A stretch of DNA of 64,000 bases from an uncultured Opitutaceae bacterium (GCA_951813085.1 OX638348.1:3233627-3297626); one strand, 5' to 3'. Shown: positions 8,042 to 19,069, counted from the stretch's first letter. Numbers and translations: made by a program. Notes: generated from the sequence alone by a model not told the origin.

Positions 8042-9829
8042 TCATGACTTAACCTTTCTCCCCAATGACGAACTGCTCATCCCCAACAGATCAACTACGA
8101 ATTGAGCAAGTCTATTGGCCAATACGCTCTTGCACAGAAAATTGTCTCTAAATTCCGACATAGCTCTTCGAGTAAATACTTTCAATTCATACTTTAGATC
8201 AGGCTGAATATTGAATACATTCTTACGGTTGGCCATTTCTATTAATACATCTGCTCTCGAATCGGATTCTACAAAACAATGAAATTTCAATACAGAATTG
8301 TTCAAATTGTATTCAACTTTCTTTGAGTCAACCAATACTTCAGCAACTTCATCCCCTTCCCCAATCCGAAAATGAAAATTTACCAATTCGCTTTTCCTGT
8401 CTCTCTTCTCATACGTAAATTTGGTTGAGTAAAATTTTACCTCCAAAACTTCTTCAGATGTGCGACGGCAAGAATGAGTCCTTCTAAGTATCTCGCCAAC
8501 GGAATTCCATTCAGGCTGAGTTATTATTCTTGAAGCATAGAGAGCGAATTTTTCAACGCCCGAGGTGCCTTCCTTAAAGAATTGATGGTGCTCCTTCATT
8601 ATAACATGTTTCCCGTAGAAGGCATCCAAAGCGAACCCTCGTCGATCGCTCGGATCTCTTCGACTTAGAACCGAAAATCCATGAAAATTCGTCGCCACAG
8701 GGGCCATTTGATCCCTAAGTTTACAGCCTTCAGGTCTAGATTCTACCGGAATGACTGTTGAATTTATCGCTCCCAAGTAACAACCATTGGTTCTAAGCGC
8801 AGTGATCGCTTTTGTGGAAAACCTTCCTTGAGGGAAAATCATGAAAGGTTCAAACGCCATTCCTGTTCGTTTTTCCATGTCTTGAAGCCTATCCATAGCT
8901 TTTTGGCTCTTGCTAGAAAATAGTTTGAAGTCAAGCGAACCAAATTCATTGTTCGTATGATCACAGCCATGGACACATATATCAAAATTATTGTTCTTAG
9001 CAAAATTGTTGGCAATTCTCCTACTGGTCCTTTTGTAATTCCATGGAATAAAATCTAATGTAATACGATAATCATGATCTTTAGCCGATTTCAAAAACTC
9101 CGGGAAATTTATGTACCCATATTTTGATTTCAACAAAGGATCATCAATTGTCACCGCTGCATATTTATAAGGAGAACTCCAGCAATACTCCGATAGGCAA
9201 TCGTTCAAAAAAATCAACACTGGGGTAACGGTGAGAGCCGAACGTTTGTAGCCATCGTCATCAACCATTTCATCTAAGTCACCAGCAAAGGGTTCAGACC
9301 AGAGAAATACATTGGATTTACCTACTCTGAATCTGCTAAATATATCGCCCAAATTTGACCCTAAAATCAAATTATACTCACTATCATTTGGATATTTATA
9401 TGTAATCCTCTCTCTATTAATTACGTCTCTAAAAACCTGACCAAACAACGTGCCAGTGAGTGAAGACATAGAGTAATTAGCTTCAATCGATGCAGCGCGG
9501 GTGACTACGCATTCAATATCGTTGGAAACTAGATCATGAATGACTTTGAGTGTTGATTCATCATTACTTGAAAAATGAATTAGAATACTTTTTTTCTTCG
9601 CAATGAGCTCATTCTTTATCAATCGCCAATCGAGATCTGTCCCTTTGAAACTTTCCACATCCAATAAGATACATTCGCTAAGTTGAGCGATCTGGCCTAC
9701 TTCGAGCGAAGACACACTGTTAATGCTTACACCTCTAAAGGAAGCTATCTTCTCAATTCGCTCGCACCCAATGGAGAGCTTTTCTTTGAACACTACATCA
9801 AGAATACCGCTTCTCACGTTTAAATTCAT
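8042..9829 (-). CDS. polysaccharide deacetylase-like protein
   Basis: A 595-residue protein with no obvious signal peptide. The central part resembles NodB-fold carbohydrate deacetylases of the DUF2334/large type: AAVTIDDPLL gives the Asp-Asp metal/catalytic pair, YRITLDFIPWNY a following strand, and DICVHGCDHTNNEF the His-x-x-x-His metal ligands, followed by FMIFPQGRFSTKA. The first 200 residues and the last 150 are not recognised. The enzyme would remove N- or O-acetyl groups from a polysaccharide. It is the first and largest intact gene of the AT-rich island. The start is an ATG at 9829. Confidence 0.68.
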   Translation of the reverse strand: MNLNVRSGILDVVFKEKLSIGCERIEKIASFRGVSINSVSSLEVGQIAQLSECILLDVESFKGTDLDWRLIKNELIAKKKSILIHFSSNDESTLKVIHDLVSNDIECVVTRAASIEANYSMSSLTGTLFGQVFRDVINRERITYKYPNDSEYNLILGSNLGDIFSRFRVGKSNVFLWSEPFAGDLDEMVDDDGYKRSALTVTPVLIFLNDCLSEYCWSSPYKYAAVTIDDPLLKSKYGYINFPEFLKSAKDHDYRITLDFIPWNYKRTSRRIANNFAKNNNFDICVHGCDHTNNEFGSLDFKLFSSKSQKAMDRLQDMEKRTGMAFEPFMIFPQGRFSTKAITALRTNGCYLGAINSTVIPVESRPEGCKLRDQMAPVATNFHGFSVLSRRDPSDRRGFALDAFYGKHVIMKEHHQFFKEGTSGVEKFALYASRIITQPEWNSVGEILRRTHSCRRTSEEVLEVKFYSTKFTYEKRDRKSELVNFHFRIGEGDEVAEVLVDSKKVEYNLNNSVLKFHCFVESDSRADVLIEMANRKNVFNIQPDLKYELKVFTRRAMSEFRDNFLCKSVLANRLAQFVVDLLGMSSSSLGRKVKS

Positions 9830-10373
9830 ATAATTGCTGAGGAGGATTTGCGCTCGATACGATAACGATACAAAATCATGTAGTTCGAATTGATCGTCTA
9901 AGTCATCACTAGCCGTACAGTTCTTTTTTTGTTAGGCAAGATAGAAATTTACTTCGGTTCTCATTGACTCTAGGTGCATTATATTCTCAAACCAAAATTC
10001 GTATACAACTTCATAATGGCTCCACGAAATTGAGGCATAGCCCATGTAGTTGCATTCGAATCGCGATCAATCTTCCTTGGTCAACATCCATTAATATCGC
10101 TACAACACTTTTGTATCCATCTAGGAAAATTGCACAAGGAAATATTTGACTAGAACTAAAAAGCGAAGAAGCAAATTTAACCAATAGACGGCGCTCCAAA
10201 ACTGCCACAAAAACTAAATAAATCCTAGTAATTCAACCATTGTGCAGAATGGCTTAATCAAATCAGATAGAAGTAAAATCTCAATAACAGAGCACTAGCT
10301 AAAGAATCCGATAGCTATCGATCTGGATAATGCAAACCATCAAGAGTCAAAGGAAAGTCGATATTTAGAATCA
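9830..10373. other. AT-rich intergenic stretch, no gene seen
   Basis: Five hundred forty-four bases between the divergently arranged deacetylase and EamA genes. No reading frame here looks protein-like, and no tRNA, repeat array or clear terminator is visible. It is the right border of the AT-rich island; composition changes to the chromosomal norm at about 10.37 kb. It may hold the promoters of both flanking transcription units. Confidence 0.5.
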
Positions 10374-11272
10374 ATGACTTGGCTATATTTGGGCATCCTG
10401 TCCGGCTTGCTGCTGGGTCTATACGATCTCTTCAAGAAGAGCTCCGTCAACGCGAACGCGGTCCTGCCCGTTCTCCTGATTTCCAATTTCGCAGCGGCCC
10501 TGGTCTGGGCGCCGCTCACTGCTCTTTCATACGTTGGGGCACCCGGCCTTCTGCATCGAGAGTTGCAGGTCGAAACGATTAGCGCCGCAGAGCACATGCC
10601 CCATGCCCTGCTATTATTGAAATCAGCCTTGATTGGAGCTTCGTGGCTAATGGGCTATTTCGCGGTAAAGCATCTTCCTATTTCGATCGGAGGTAATTTC
10701 CGGGCGATCGGGCCTGTCTTTACCATTGTCGGCGCTTTCATTCTATTCCGGGAAACGCCTGATGGGCAGCAGTCGCTGGGCATTGTATTGACGCTAGGCG
10801 CTTTCGCTCGTGGGAAAGCAAGAGGGTATCGTTTTCTCGAGCAACCGGATGGGTTTGGCTTGGGTTTTTTGGAATCGCCCTCGGGGCCGCATCGGGCTTA
10901 TACGATCGGTATCTGCTCGCCCACTACGGATTCTCGCCGTCTACAGTGCAAGCGTGGTTCTCTATCTACCTATTTCTAATAATGATCCTCCCCGCCTTCG
11001 GCTGGCTTCGCGGTTGGTGGGCCCGCTCTCAATTCCAATGGAGATGGAGCATTCCGCTTACGGGGCTCACCTTGATCGTGGCCGATTTCTTCTATTTTAG
11101 AGCATTGGCAGAGCCTGAGGCAATGGTCTCGATCGTCGCCTGCCTCCGCCGTGGATCCGTACTCGTGACCTATTTCGTAGGCACCTATCTTTTTCGCGAG
11201 AAACAGTTCCTGCGAAAATTGCCCTGCGTCCTCGGCATTCTAGGGGGAATCGCGCTAATTCTAACGAGCTAA
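10374..11272 (+). pseudogene. EamA/DMT-family transporter, two frameshifts
   Basis: A ten-helix drug/metabolite transporter of about 298 residues spread over three frames. The first part (MTWLYLGILSGLLLGLYDLFKK, then ALIGASWLMGYFAVKHLPIS and RAIGPVFTIVGAFILFRE) gives the first EamA repeat. Near 10,800 the frame shifts to SLVGKQEGIVFSSNR, and near 10,850 to WVWLGFFGIALGAASGLYDRY, which leads into VQAWFSIYLFLIM and the second repeat ending GILGGIALILTS. Joining the three gives a full-length protein, so only two single-base changes separate it from function. Its stop overlaps the convergent Nramp-like gene by four bases. Substrate unknown. Confidence 0.82.
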
Positions 11273-12600
11273 GTCACAAACGAGCTGATCGCCCTGAAAA
11301 GCTGGAACATTCCTACCGAGGTCATCGCCATTGCTGACACCCAAAGCATAGCGATCCATCCTGGACGAGGCCTAAGCCCGACGTGCGTTTGCGTGTAGAG
11401 GAAATAGAGCGCCGCGAAGCTGATGATGGGAAGCATCAGGGCTTGGGCGATCGCTCCGATTGCAATCAAGGTAACCGGCTTGCTGATCGACAAGTAGAAT
11501 ATGCAAAACAACGCCGGCAAGACGACGCAAGCGATTCGTACCGCCTTCACTCGTTGCGTTTCTGTATCTATTTTTAAAATACCCAGCAGCTTCAAGAAAT
11601 CTACGCCCAATCGACTGTTGGACGCCGTTGCGATGAATACTGTGGAGAACATCACGGCGAACGCGCCCACGATGAATGCCCATAGGCCCACCGTTCCAAA
11701 AGAAGTACTGTAGAGATTGGAAAGGTTGACCATCAGATTGTCGTTCTCGACTTCGATCTGTCTCCCATTCAAAACCGCCGCTCCCAATAGATAAAAGGCA
11801 ACAGTCGCTCCGGTATAGATTACAAGCGAAAGCAAAGCGTCGTATTTCATAACACGTATCCAACCTTTCGCACGGACCACCCACTCTGCCGATCCATCGT
11901 CAGGGCCCACATACTTTCCGTATCCTTTTTCCAAGCACCAATAGGGATAGACAATTAGTTCGGACGCTCCTACGCCGATCACTCCAAATGCCGCGAAGGC
12001 GATCGTGAAGTCTGCTGGCAATCGAAACCGAAGCCCTTCCGATAATTGGGCAGCGGTAATTCCGTACTCCGTCCAATACAGCGAGAACACGGCGAAGACC
12101 GTAAACAGAGAGAACGACGCCACCATAATGGAGGAAAAGTTCTGAATAAACTTATAGCGTCCTATATAGAGCAAGATAGCGCAGGAACCTGTAATAAGGA
12201 TCGCCAAAACGGTATGGGACCAATCCGAACCAGCTAGACTGAAAATCTGGGCGATGCCTCCCACCATCCCCGAGAGCTGGAAAAAGATCGCCGCAAACAT
12301 GAGTGACCATAGCCAGACCAGCCACGAGACGAGAATCTTTGGCCCCGGGACCGAATTCAAAGCCTCCAAGGTCGTCTTGCGTTTCGATATCGCGTACCGA
12401 CCCAGTTCCAATTGCACGAATACCTTGATAAGACAGCCGAGAATGATGAACCAAAGCATTGTAAAGCCGACATCCGCGCCGAGCTTGGTAGTGACGATGA
12501 GCTCTCCGGACCCGACGATATTCGCGGAAATGATCAACCCGGGGCCGAGCTGCTTGCGAATGCCACCCAGGCTCTTTGGGGCGTCTGCGATATCTGTCAT
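11269..12600 (-). CDS. Nramp-like transporter lacking DPGN and MPH motifs
   Basis: About 443 residues with eleven or so membrane helices and the Nramp (SLC11) repeat pattern. The ATG at 12600 (MTDIADAPKSLGGIRKQLGPG) is preferred over a TTG at 12645 because it begins at the usual family N-terminus. In helix 1 canonical Nramps have DPGN; here the aligned stretch is SANIVGSGELIV. In helix 6 canonical MPH is replaced by GVGASELIVYP. The residues that coordinate Mn/Fe in studied Nramps are therefore missing, so the substrate is probably not a classical transition metal. It is intact and divergent from the sulfatase gene. The family is sure, the substrate open. Confidence 0.8.
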   Translation of the reverse strand: MTDIADAPKSLGGIRKQLGPGLIISANIVGSGELIVTTKLGADVGFTMLWFIILGCLIKVFVQLELGRYAISKRKTTLEALNSVPGPKILVSWLVWLWSLMFAAIFFQLSGMVGGIAQIFSLAGSDWSHTVLAILITGSCAILLYIGRYKFIQNFSSIMVASFSLFTVFAVFSLYWTEYGITAAQLSEGLRFRLPADFTIAFAAFGVIGVGASELIVYPYWCLEKGYGKYVGPDDGSAEWVVRAKGWIRVMKYDALLSLVIYTGATVAFYLLGAAVLNGRQIEVENDNLMVNLSNLYSTSFGTVGLWAFIVGAFAVMFSTVFIATASNSRLGVDFLKLLGILKIDTETQRVKAVRIACVVLPALFCIFYLSISKPVTLIAIGAIAQALMLPIISFAALYFLYTQTHVGLRPRPGWIAMLWVSAMAMTSVGMFQLFRAISSFVT

Positions 12601-12783
12601 GGGGCGATCGAGGGGTTGTTCCGTTTCAAGGGCGCAGGCATACAAGCGGTATTGCCCTCGTCCGTCTACGAAATTCTAGTCGTTGCGGCGCAAGGATTCG
12701 GGCCGCTTCCGCTGAAACCCAATCTGAAGTCTTGTCGCTTTCATCCCTATCCGTTCTAGTGCCCTTTCCTAATCTCCACTCAA

Positions 12784-14307
12784 ATGAAACGCCCCAATAT
12801 CATCCTGATCATTACCGACCAGCAACGCTACGACACGATCGCTGCCCAAGGATTTCCTCACCTGAACACCCCGCACACGGACCGGCTCGTCAATGAAGGT
12901 GTCGCATTCGAGCAGTGTCACGTGACCTCTCCTTCATGCGGTCCATCCCGAGCGAGCTTGTTCACCGGCTACTATCCGCACAATTCAGGAGCCCTGAGAA
13001 ACAATGACGCCTGGCCGCGAACTTGGGTGGAAGACCTCAGCAACAGCGGCTACTATTGCGTCAACATCGGCAAGATGCACGCCGAGCCGTACAATGAGAA
13101 TCACGGCTTTCACGAACGTTTCGTGGTGGAGAACAAGCAACGCCGCGAATCCGAGCTCATGTGGAAAGGCAGCCCCCACATCTTCGAGGACGAATGGGAC
13201 AAGGCCCTCGACCTGCGCGGCTTCGATCGGCCCGAAAAGCCATTCTACAAGGATTGGCCCGATGTTCAGGAACGCCAAGGCGCCTACGAATGGAAACTGC
13301 CAGACGACCTGCACCCGGATGTCTTCGTGGGCGACCTCGCTCTCAGATGGATCGACAAGTCCCCCTACGCAGCGGACCAGAAGACGCTCATGCAATGGAT
13401 CGACAAAGACAAGCGACCCTCCCTAGAGGATGAGCCTCTTTTTCTGGAGATCGGATTCCCTGGACCGCATCCTCCCTTCGACCCCATCGAGCGGTACACC
13501 AAAGAGTACCTTGAAAAGGATCTGCCCATGTTGCCGGTCACCCAGGAGGAGATGGACGCTCAACCCGAAACGCTCCACTCGCTTCGCAAGCGATTTACCC
13601 AGCGATTCGCCGATTCAATCGCGTTCGACCCGAATGCATCCGATGAGTCGCGGAAGCTCCAGCGCGCGTACTACTTGGCGAACGTCACCATGATCGACGA
13701 GCAGGTCGGCAGGATCATGACTCGTCTGGAAGAAACCGGTCTGCTGGAAAACTCGGTCGTCATTTTCACTTCGGACCATGGCGAATGCCTGGGCGACCAT
13801 GGCTTGGTGGAGAAGTGGACGATGTACGATCAGTCCGTGCGCGTGCCCCTGGTGGTGTGGAGCCCAGATCGATTCGAGGGAGGCCGATCCATTCCGTCCC
13901 TTACGCAATGGTTCGACATCGGCCCGACCATATTGGAACTCGCCGGCCTCGAGCCAGCCGCGAAAATGGAAGCGAAGTCGTTGATGCCGTTTCTAGAAAA
14001 CGCTCCAGATGCCGAAGAGCGCGAGTATGTGTTTTCTGAACACGCGAAAGACCTGATGCTTCAGGACTTAGATCATTCCCTCATGATTCGCAGCAAGCAG
14101 TACAAGCTCATTGAATACATTGGAAAAGATGATGGTCAGCTGTTCGACCTGCAATCGGACCCAGATGAGCTTAAGGACGTTTGGGACGATCCTGGATATG
14201 CGGAAATCAAAGCGTCCCTCCGGAAGGACCTTTCTGATTGGTTCGTCACGAGCTCCGTCAACTCGACTGGCTGGTGGAAGAACCCAGCCGCAACCGCAAG
14301 AGAGTAA
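12784..14307 (+). CDS. type I sulfatase (formylglycine-dependent)
   Basis: A 507-residue sulfatase of the alkaline-phosphatase superfamily. Metal-binding residues start at ITDQQRYD (residues 10-17). The formylglycine signature is S-C52-G-P-S-R56 in PSCGPSRASLFTG, of the Cys type that needs a maturation enzyme. A C-terminal metal site is in FTSDHGECLGDHGLVEKWTMYD. No signal peptide is visible, so it may act in the cytoplasm on small sulfated sugars or on desulfation intermediates. The end (SLRKDLSDWF) matches full family length. Sulfatases of this kind are abundant in Verrucomicrobiota that degrade sulfated algal polysaccharides. Exact substrate cannot be told. Confidence 0.92.
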   Translation: MKRPNIILIITDQQRYDTIAAQGFPHLNTPHTDRLVNEGVAFEQCHVTSPSCGPSRASLFTGYYPHNSGALRNNDAWPRTWVEDLSNSGYYCVNIGKMHAEPYNENHGFHERFVVENKQRRESELMWKGSPHIFEDEWDKALDLRGFDRPEKPFYKDWPDVQERQGAYEWKLPDDLHPDVFVGDLALRWIDKSPYAADQKTLMQWIDKDKRPSLEDEPLFLEIGFPGPHPPFDPIERYTKEYLEKDLPMLPVTQEEMDAQPETLHSLRKRFTQRFADSIAFDPNASDESRKLQRAYYLANVTMIDEQVGRIMTRLEETGLLENSVVIFTSDHGECLGDHGLVEKWTMYDQSVRVPLVVWSPDRFEGGRSIPSLTQWFDIGPTILELAGLEPAAKMEAKSLMPFLENAPDAEEREYVFSEHAKDLMLQDLDHSLMIRSKQYKLIEYIGKDDGQLFDLQSDPDELKDVWDDPGYAEIKASLRKDLSDWFVTSSVNSTGWWKNPAATARE

Positions 14308-14314
14308 ACGCGCA

Positions 14315-14793
14315 GTGCTCCCAACGAGATACATTGCGGCGATGATTGCCTTAGCTTTGGCGCTGGCTTTAGTTGGCTGCAGCGGGGGATTGGAAATCTC
14401 CCATTCCGAAGTCGAAGAACGTATTCCGGCAACATTGAATGAACAAGTTGTCGAGTGGAACAACGGTAACATTCCCGCATTCATGGAAACTTACGTGAAG
14501 TCGGAATCGCTCCGATTCGCTTCCGGCGGCAATACCCGTCGCGGATGGCAAGAAACGCTAGAGCGATACCAATCCGCCTATCCGAGCTCTGAAGCCATGG
14601 GACGCCTCGCTTTCGAGGACCTGGAAAAAAAGTCCTCTCTCAGGAATGGGCCGAAGTGCACGGACGATATCGGTTGTTTCGCGAAGGAGACTACTCGGAC
14701 GCAACCGGCCTATTCACGCTTTTGATGCAGAATACGGTTTCGGGCTGGAAGATTCTCCACGACCACACTTCCGCAGCGGTCGACGAGAACTAG
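14315..14793 (+). pseudogene. DUF4440/SnoaL-like lipoprotein, frameshift in a poly-A run
   Basis: Starts at GTG 14315 or ATG 14342; both lead into a hydrophobic segment with a lipobox (ALVGC-SGG), so the product is a lipoprotein. The NTF2-like domain follows: ATLNEQVVEWNNGNIPAFMETYV, then GWQETLERYQSAYPS and AFEDLE. At 14624-14631 a run of seven A residues leaves the frame; adding one A restores VLSQEWAEVHGRYRLFREGDYSD and NTVSGWKILHDHTS, the DUF4440 end, with a stop at 14791. It lies eight bases after the sulfatase stop and probably belongs to the same transcript. The single-A loss is either a real phase-variable or decay event, or a sequencing slip. Confidence 0.78.
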
Positions 14794-15013
14794 GCCGCGC
14801 GGAAAAATTCCGGAACGGGTCGATTCGAGTTCATTTCCGGTACAAATTGCGGGCTCCGATCCGGGTAATATTGAAATATTGCGAGTTGAGGAAACGTGAT
14901 TGGGCCAAAAGGGACCGAATTCGGCGACACGAGGAATTTGTCCACGCGGCCCAGTCGCCTTTAAGAGCGCTCGAAGCAGGAAACCCGCATTCCGGCATTG
15001 CCTAATTGCGAGA

Positions 15014-16966
15014 ATGAAATCGGATAGGGCCATGCTCTCGCTTTCCGATCTTCTCGATTCTCAGGACGAAAACATATACACTCTAAATACACATGCCCTT
15101 GGCCCAAGCGGCTCACTCCCGATCGAGCCAGACCGATTGAGAGGCATGGCCAGCGGCGATTTTTTCGGATGGACCCAGAACGCCGGAATGGGATGGGATC
15201 CAAAGCTGATGCTGGGAAAGCAGTTCCTTATCCTGAGTACGCAGGGAGGACTGAGAGCTCCGGATGGCGCACCAATCGCTCTGGGCTACCATACCGGTCA
15301 TTGGGAGATTGGGCTACTCGTCGAGGAAGCCGCTAATGCCTTGAAAGACAAAGGCGCCATTCCATTCGCGGCCTATTGCAGCGATCCTTGCGATGGGCGG
15401 ACCAATGGAACGGTCGGTATGCTCGACAGCCTGCCCTACCGAAACGACGCCGCTACTGTATTTCGCCGGCAAATACGATCGCTCCCCACTCGCAGAGGCG
15501 TCATGGGCATCGCTACCTGCGACAAGGGGTTGCCCGCTATGATGATGGCCTTGGCAGGCACTCCCGACCTACCAACCATTCTCGTTCCAGGAGGTGTCAC
15601 GCTACTTGCGGAAGAAGGCGAAGACGCAGGGAAGGTGCAAGCGCTTCCGACCCGATTTGCGCGCAACGAGATCGACATCGAGTACGCTGCCGAGATGGGA
15701 TGCAAAGCCTGCGGCACTCCGGGTGGCGGCTGCCAGTTCATGGGTACGGCCGCTACCAGCCAGGTCGTTGCCGAATCCCTTGGGCTGGCCCTAACGCACA
15801 GCGCGCTTTCGCCGAGCGGTGCGCCGATTTGGCGCGACCTCGCCCGCCGATCCGCGCAAGCGCTCGTAGAATTGGAGGCCGCCAATCTAACCACTTCGCA
15901 GCTGCTCAGTGACGATTCGATACACAACGCTATGGTGGTGCACGCCGCTGTAGGAGGTTCGACCAATCTCGTGCTGCATATTCCTGCAATCGCCCACACC
16001 GCTGGGTTACGTCAACCCGATGTAGCCGACTGGGCCCGGATCAATCGCTCCGTTCCCAGGCTGGTAGACTCCCTGCCCAATGGCCCAAAGCACTTCGCAA
16101 CCGTGCAAGTATTCTTGGCCGGAGGCGTGCCTGAAGTGATGCTGCACCTTCGGGAGCTCGGCCTCCTTCGACTTGACGCAATGACTGTTACCGGGCGAAC
16201 GTTAGGCGAAAACCTTGATTGGTGGACTCGTTCTCAGCGACGTCAGATTCTAAAGGACAAGCTTAGCCAGCTTGATGGGATCGATCCCACCGATGTGATA
16301 ATGGCTCCCGACAAGGCCAAGGATTGTGGACTGTCGAGTACGGTGACCTTTCTCACCGGAAATCTGGCTCCGGAGGGCGCCTTGGTAAAAAGCACTGCGA
16401 TTTCGCCCGAACGAATCGATTCTGATGGAATCTATCGACACGAAGGACCCGCCCGAGTAATGGCCAGCGAAGCGGAAGCAATCGAGGCCTTGAAAACCAA
16501 GAGTATTCAGCCAGGAGATACGATGGTGTTGATCGGAATAGGACCCGGTTGCGGTATGCCCGAAACCTATCAGATCACTTCTGCGCTAAAGCATATGAAA
16601 GGTGGGGAACAGATTGCGTTGATTACGGATGGCCGTTTTTCGGGCGTATCCACCGGAGCCTGCATTGGCCATGTGAGTCCCGAGGCTTGGGCTGGAGGAC
16701 CAATAGGTCGTATTTGCGATGGGGATACGATAAAAATCCACATAGACACAAAAAACCTGGAAGGTTCGATCGATGTCGTATCATTGGACTCAGAATCGCT
16801 AGCGAAGCGCCCTATCAATCCAAACCTGAAGGCGGATCCCCGCGTCCCTCAAGACACCCGACTATGGGCAGCGCTACAGAATGCAAGCGGTGGTTCATGG
16901 TCCGGCTGCATCTATGATGTCGATCGAATCGAGGCGCTTCTCGCAAAAGGAATGGAAGCGGAATAG
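15014..16966 (+). CDS. D-xylonate-type dehydratase (YjhG/YagF family)
   Basis: A 650-residue member of the IlvD/Edd superfamily most like E. coli YjhG/YagF, which dehydrate D-xylonate to 2-keto-3-deoxy-xylonate. Key stretches: [13 protein letters not shown] at the N-terminus, [23 protein letters not shown] and [14 protein letters not shown] (iron-sulfur ligand cysteines), [40 protein letters not shown], and [12 protein letters not shown] at the end. The start could be ATG 15014 or ATG 15032; the second aligns better with E. coli YjhG but both are plausible. It points to an oxidative (non-phosphorylating) sugar-acid route. It stands alone between the lipoprotein remnant and tRNA-Glu. Confidence 0.9.
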   Translation: MKSDRAMLSLSDLLDSQDENIYTLNTHALGPSGSLPIEPDRLRGMASGDFFGWTQNAGMGWDPKLMLGKQFLILSTQGGLRAPDGAPIALGYHTGHWEIGLLVEEAANALKDKGAIPFAAYCSDPCDGRTNGTVGMLDSLPYRNDAATVFRRQIRSLPTRRGVMGIATCDKGLPAMMMALAGTPDLPTILVPGGVTLLAEEGEDAGKVQALPTRFARNEIDIEYAAEMGCKACGTPGGGCQFMGTAATSQVVAESLGLALTHSALSPSGAPIWRDLARRSAQALVELEAANLTTSQLLSDDSIHNAMVVHAAVGGSTNLVLHIPAIAHTAGLRQPDVADWARINRSVPRLVDSLPNGPKHFATVQVFLAGGVPEVMLHLRELGLLRLDAMTVTGRTLGENLDWWTRSQRRQILKDKLSQLDGIDPTDVIMAPDKAKDCGLSSTVTFLTGNLAPEGALVKSTAISPERIDSDGIYRHEGPARVMASEAEAIEALKTKSIQPGDTMVLIGIGPGCGMPETYQITSALKHMKGGEQIALITDGRFSGVSTGACIGHVSPEAWAGGPIGRICDGDTIKIHIDTKNLEGSIDVVSLDSESLAKRPINPNLKADPRVPQDTRLWAALQNASGGSWSGCIYDVDRIEALLAKGMEAE

Positions 16967-16990
16967 CGCTACTGTCAGGTAGCGGCTTTT
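16967..16990 (+). terminator. weak hairpin after the dehydratase gene
   Basis: CGCTAC/GTAGCG stem, six-base loop, followed by GCTTTT. A similar GCTACC-TTA-GGTAGC hairpin lies at 3182-3196 after the helicase. It ends the dehydratase transcript just before the convergent tRNA-Glu. Confidence 0.5.
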
Positions 16991-16997
16991 CGTAAAA

Positions 16998-17075
16998 TGG
17001 CACCCCGTAGGGGATTCGAACCCCTGTCGCAAGGATGAAAACCTTGTGTCCTAGGCCTGGCTAGACGAACGGGGC
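16998..17075 (-). tRNA. tRNA-Glu (TTC)
   Basis: Cloverleaf on the minus strand with anticodon loop TTTTCAT (anticodon TTC, reads GAA/GAG), T arm AGGGG-TTCGAAT-CCCCT, discriminator G and encoded CCA. Acceptor GCCCCGT pairs with ACGGGGT, so the first pair is G:U. The GTTCGTCTAG D-arm opening is typical of bacterial tRNA-Glu. The GTPase-system genes start 40 bases from its 5' end, in the opposite direction. Confidence 0.95.
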
Positions 17076-17114
17076 GTCAGCAAGAGCCGCAGAACCTAGA
17101 AATCCGCTCTCCCC

Positions 17115-19066
17115 ATGCAAGGCTTTTTTTCCAAATTTAGAGAGCCACGCCCCCACCGCTCCCGCGACTATCGACCCTTTTTACCTGCCGGGACCTTGCC
17201 ATTTCCTCATTATTCCTCTTTACTCGATCATAGGCAACGCTTTGCCAAACGAACCCTCACGCGCCACCAATGGGATTTTTCGATCTATTCCGGAGACCCT
17301 GCTTCACTTTCCATAGCCGATTGTCTCAATCGGGCTGTAACGAACGTATCGAGCTTTCCCGCCACGCTGAATGGAAAGACGTCTCGCGGCGAAACGAGTC
17401 CACTTTGCCGTATTTCCCAAAGCAAAGGGAAGTTCTTCATTGATTCCTTGGATCCAAATAGCCTCCCTCTCCTAAATGGCGAGCCGATCGACCAAACGCA
17501 ACCGATCGATCGCGACCGAATCTACGCCCTGAGCTTAAACAGCCATCTTCTCGCCATATCAGTCTCTTCGCAGGAACCTAATTTCGGGAAAGATTTCAAT
17601 GCGCACAAATGGAGTATCGAGTCTTCAACAGGCGACAAGCTAAGGTTGCAGCTCAAGGCGGATGAGCTCAATCAGGCCACCCTGCTGGAACGCTTTACGC
17701 CAACAAGCAAGTTTCTCGCAATCCCAGGGAGCCTGGAGGTCCGGTTCCCGCTAAAAGACCTTATCAATCTCCTTCCCAGAGAATCCCATTCGAACGGCAG
17801 CAAGGCGATATCGCCACCCCAATACGGCACCGATGCCGCTGCCAAGACGGAATCCGATGGCGACCCCACCTGCCCCATTTGCTGGAAGACGTTCAGCAAG
17901 GGTGATGTCATGAATATCGCTTCTCACGAATCGCTCATGGGGGATCCGGAGCTCGGTCCTCACGCCAAGCAGCGCTTTATCGCCAATCGATTCAATGAGC
18001 TCGGCCAAGCCCTGGACGAACGAGGCGTCGTCAGCGTCGAGCTCGTCTGCCCTCATTGTCGAGGCCGATTGCCCACTTCGTTCGCTTAGCCAGGATCATC
18101 TCATTTTCTCCGTTGTGGGCGCCCCTAGCAGCGGTAAATCGTACTACCTCGCTACATTGCTACAGCAATTGCCTGAGGAATTGATTCGCTATCAAAGCGC
18201 GGTCCTGCAAGACGGCGACCCGAGCGGAAATGTTCGTCTCAATGAAATGAAGAACCGTCTTTTTTCTGCCACCAATCAAGAGGACGCCTTTATTTCGAAA
18301 ACCGATTTTGAAGGCTTGATGTACAAGCAACTGCCGCGCAACGGGAAGACCGTCGCATTGCCGAGGCCATTCGTCTACCATCTTCGGCAATCGCAGAACG
18401 TGGACAATCGAGCCGCCATCGTGTTCTATAGACAACGCCGGCGAGCACTTCAAGCCGACCATTAGCTTGGATGATTCCCTAGGAGCATTGCATGTAGCGG
18501 CCTCGTCGGCCCTATTCTTTCTTTTTGATCCCACAGCGAATCGCGCCTTTCGCAAGCGACTGAGGCGCAAGCGCGATCCCCAGCTTCGATCGCAAGCTAC
18601 CGACGAGCAAGACACCATCTTGGCGGAGATGGGCATCCGCGTAAAGAAGCTCAAGGCAAAGGACAGTCATGAACTTGTGGATACCCCTCTAGCGATCATG
18701 GTCGGCAAGTTCGATGTGTGGAAGTCGATACTCCCGGAAGATACAATAGCAATCCCCGAAGGACGCCCGCTCACGCATTCCGAAATCGAGAAGAACAGCG
18801 AAGCGGTACGCTCGCTGCTAATGGAGTATTGCCCCACAATCGTCGCCAATGCCGAGTCCATTTCGTCCCGCGTGCGCTATTTTCCCATTTCGCCTCTAGG
18901 CCATTCTCCCAAGGAGATTCTCGAAGGGCCTCTCGCAGGAAAGCTCGCGTCGGCTCCTTCGAGGCTAAAGCCAATACTCGCCACCACCCCGACGCTTTGG
19001 GCGCTCGAGCAAACGGCTCCCAACGTTCTCACAGGCTCGAATTCTCGGACCTCGCCCCATTTCTAG
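17115..19066 (+). pseudogene. FHA-like/zinc-ribbon/GTPase protein of a GAP1 system, two frameshifts
   Basis: Reads as one protein of about 650 residues in three frames. The N-terminal 240 residues contain an FHA-like strand pattern (FFIDSLDPNSLPLLNGEPI, IDRDRIYALSLNSH), followed by a zinc ribbon with C253PIC256 and C312PHC315. After a shift near 18,060-18,090 the GTPase domain begins: P-loop GAPSSGKSYYLATLL at about 18118-18168. After a second shift near 18,432 comes the G3 motif DNAGEHF, then AASSALFFLFDPT, G4-like VGKFDVW, and a C-terminal extension. One extra base at each site explains both shifts. This architecture fits the DO-GTPase2-type GTPases of the GTPase/GAP1 conflict-type systems described by comparative genomics. 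It is followed three bases later by the GAP1-like gene, so the two were coupled. Domain calls on the FHA part are tentative. Confidence 0.7.
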
Positions 19067-19069
19067 CAC

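Noticed and set aside
9964..10208. Short frames in the AT-rich gap on both strands
   Set aside because: Composition is not protein-like and no family pattern or start context supports them.
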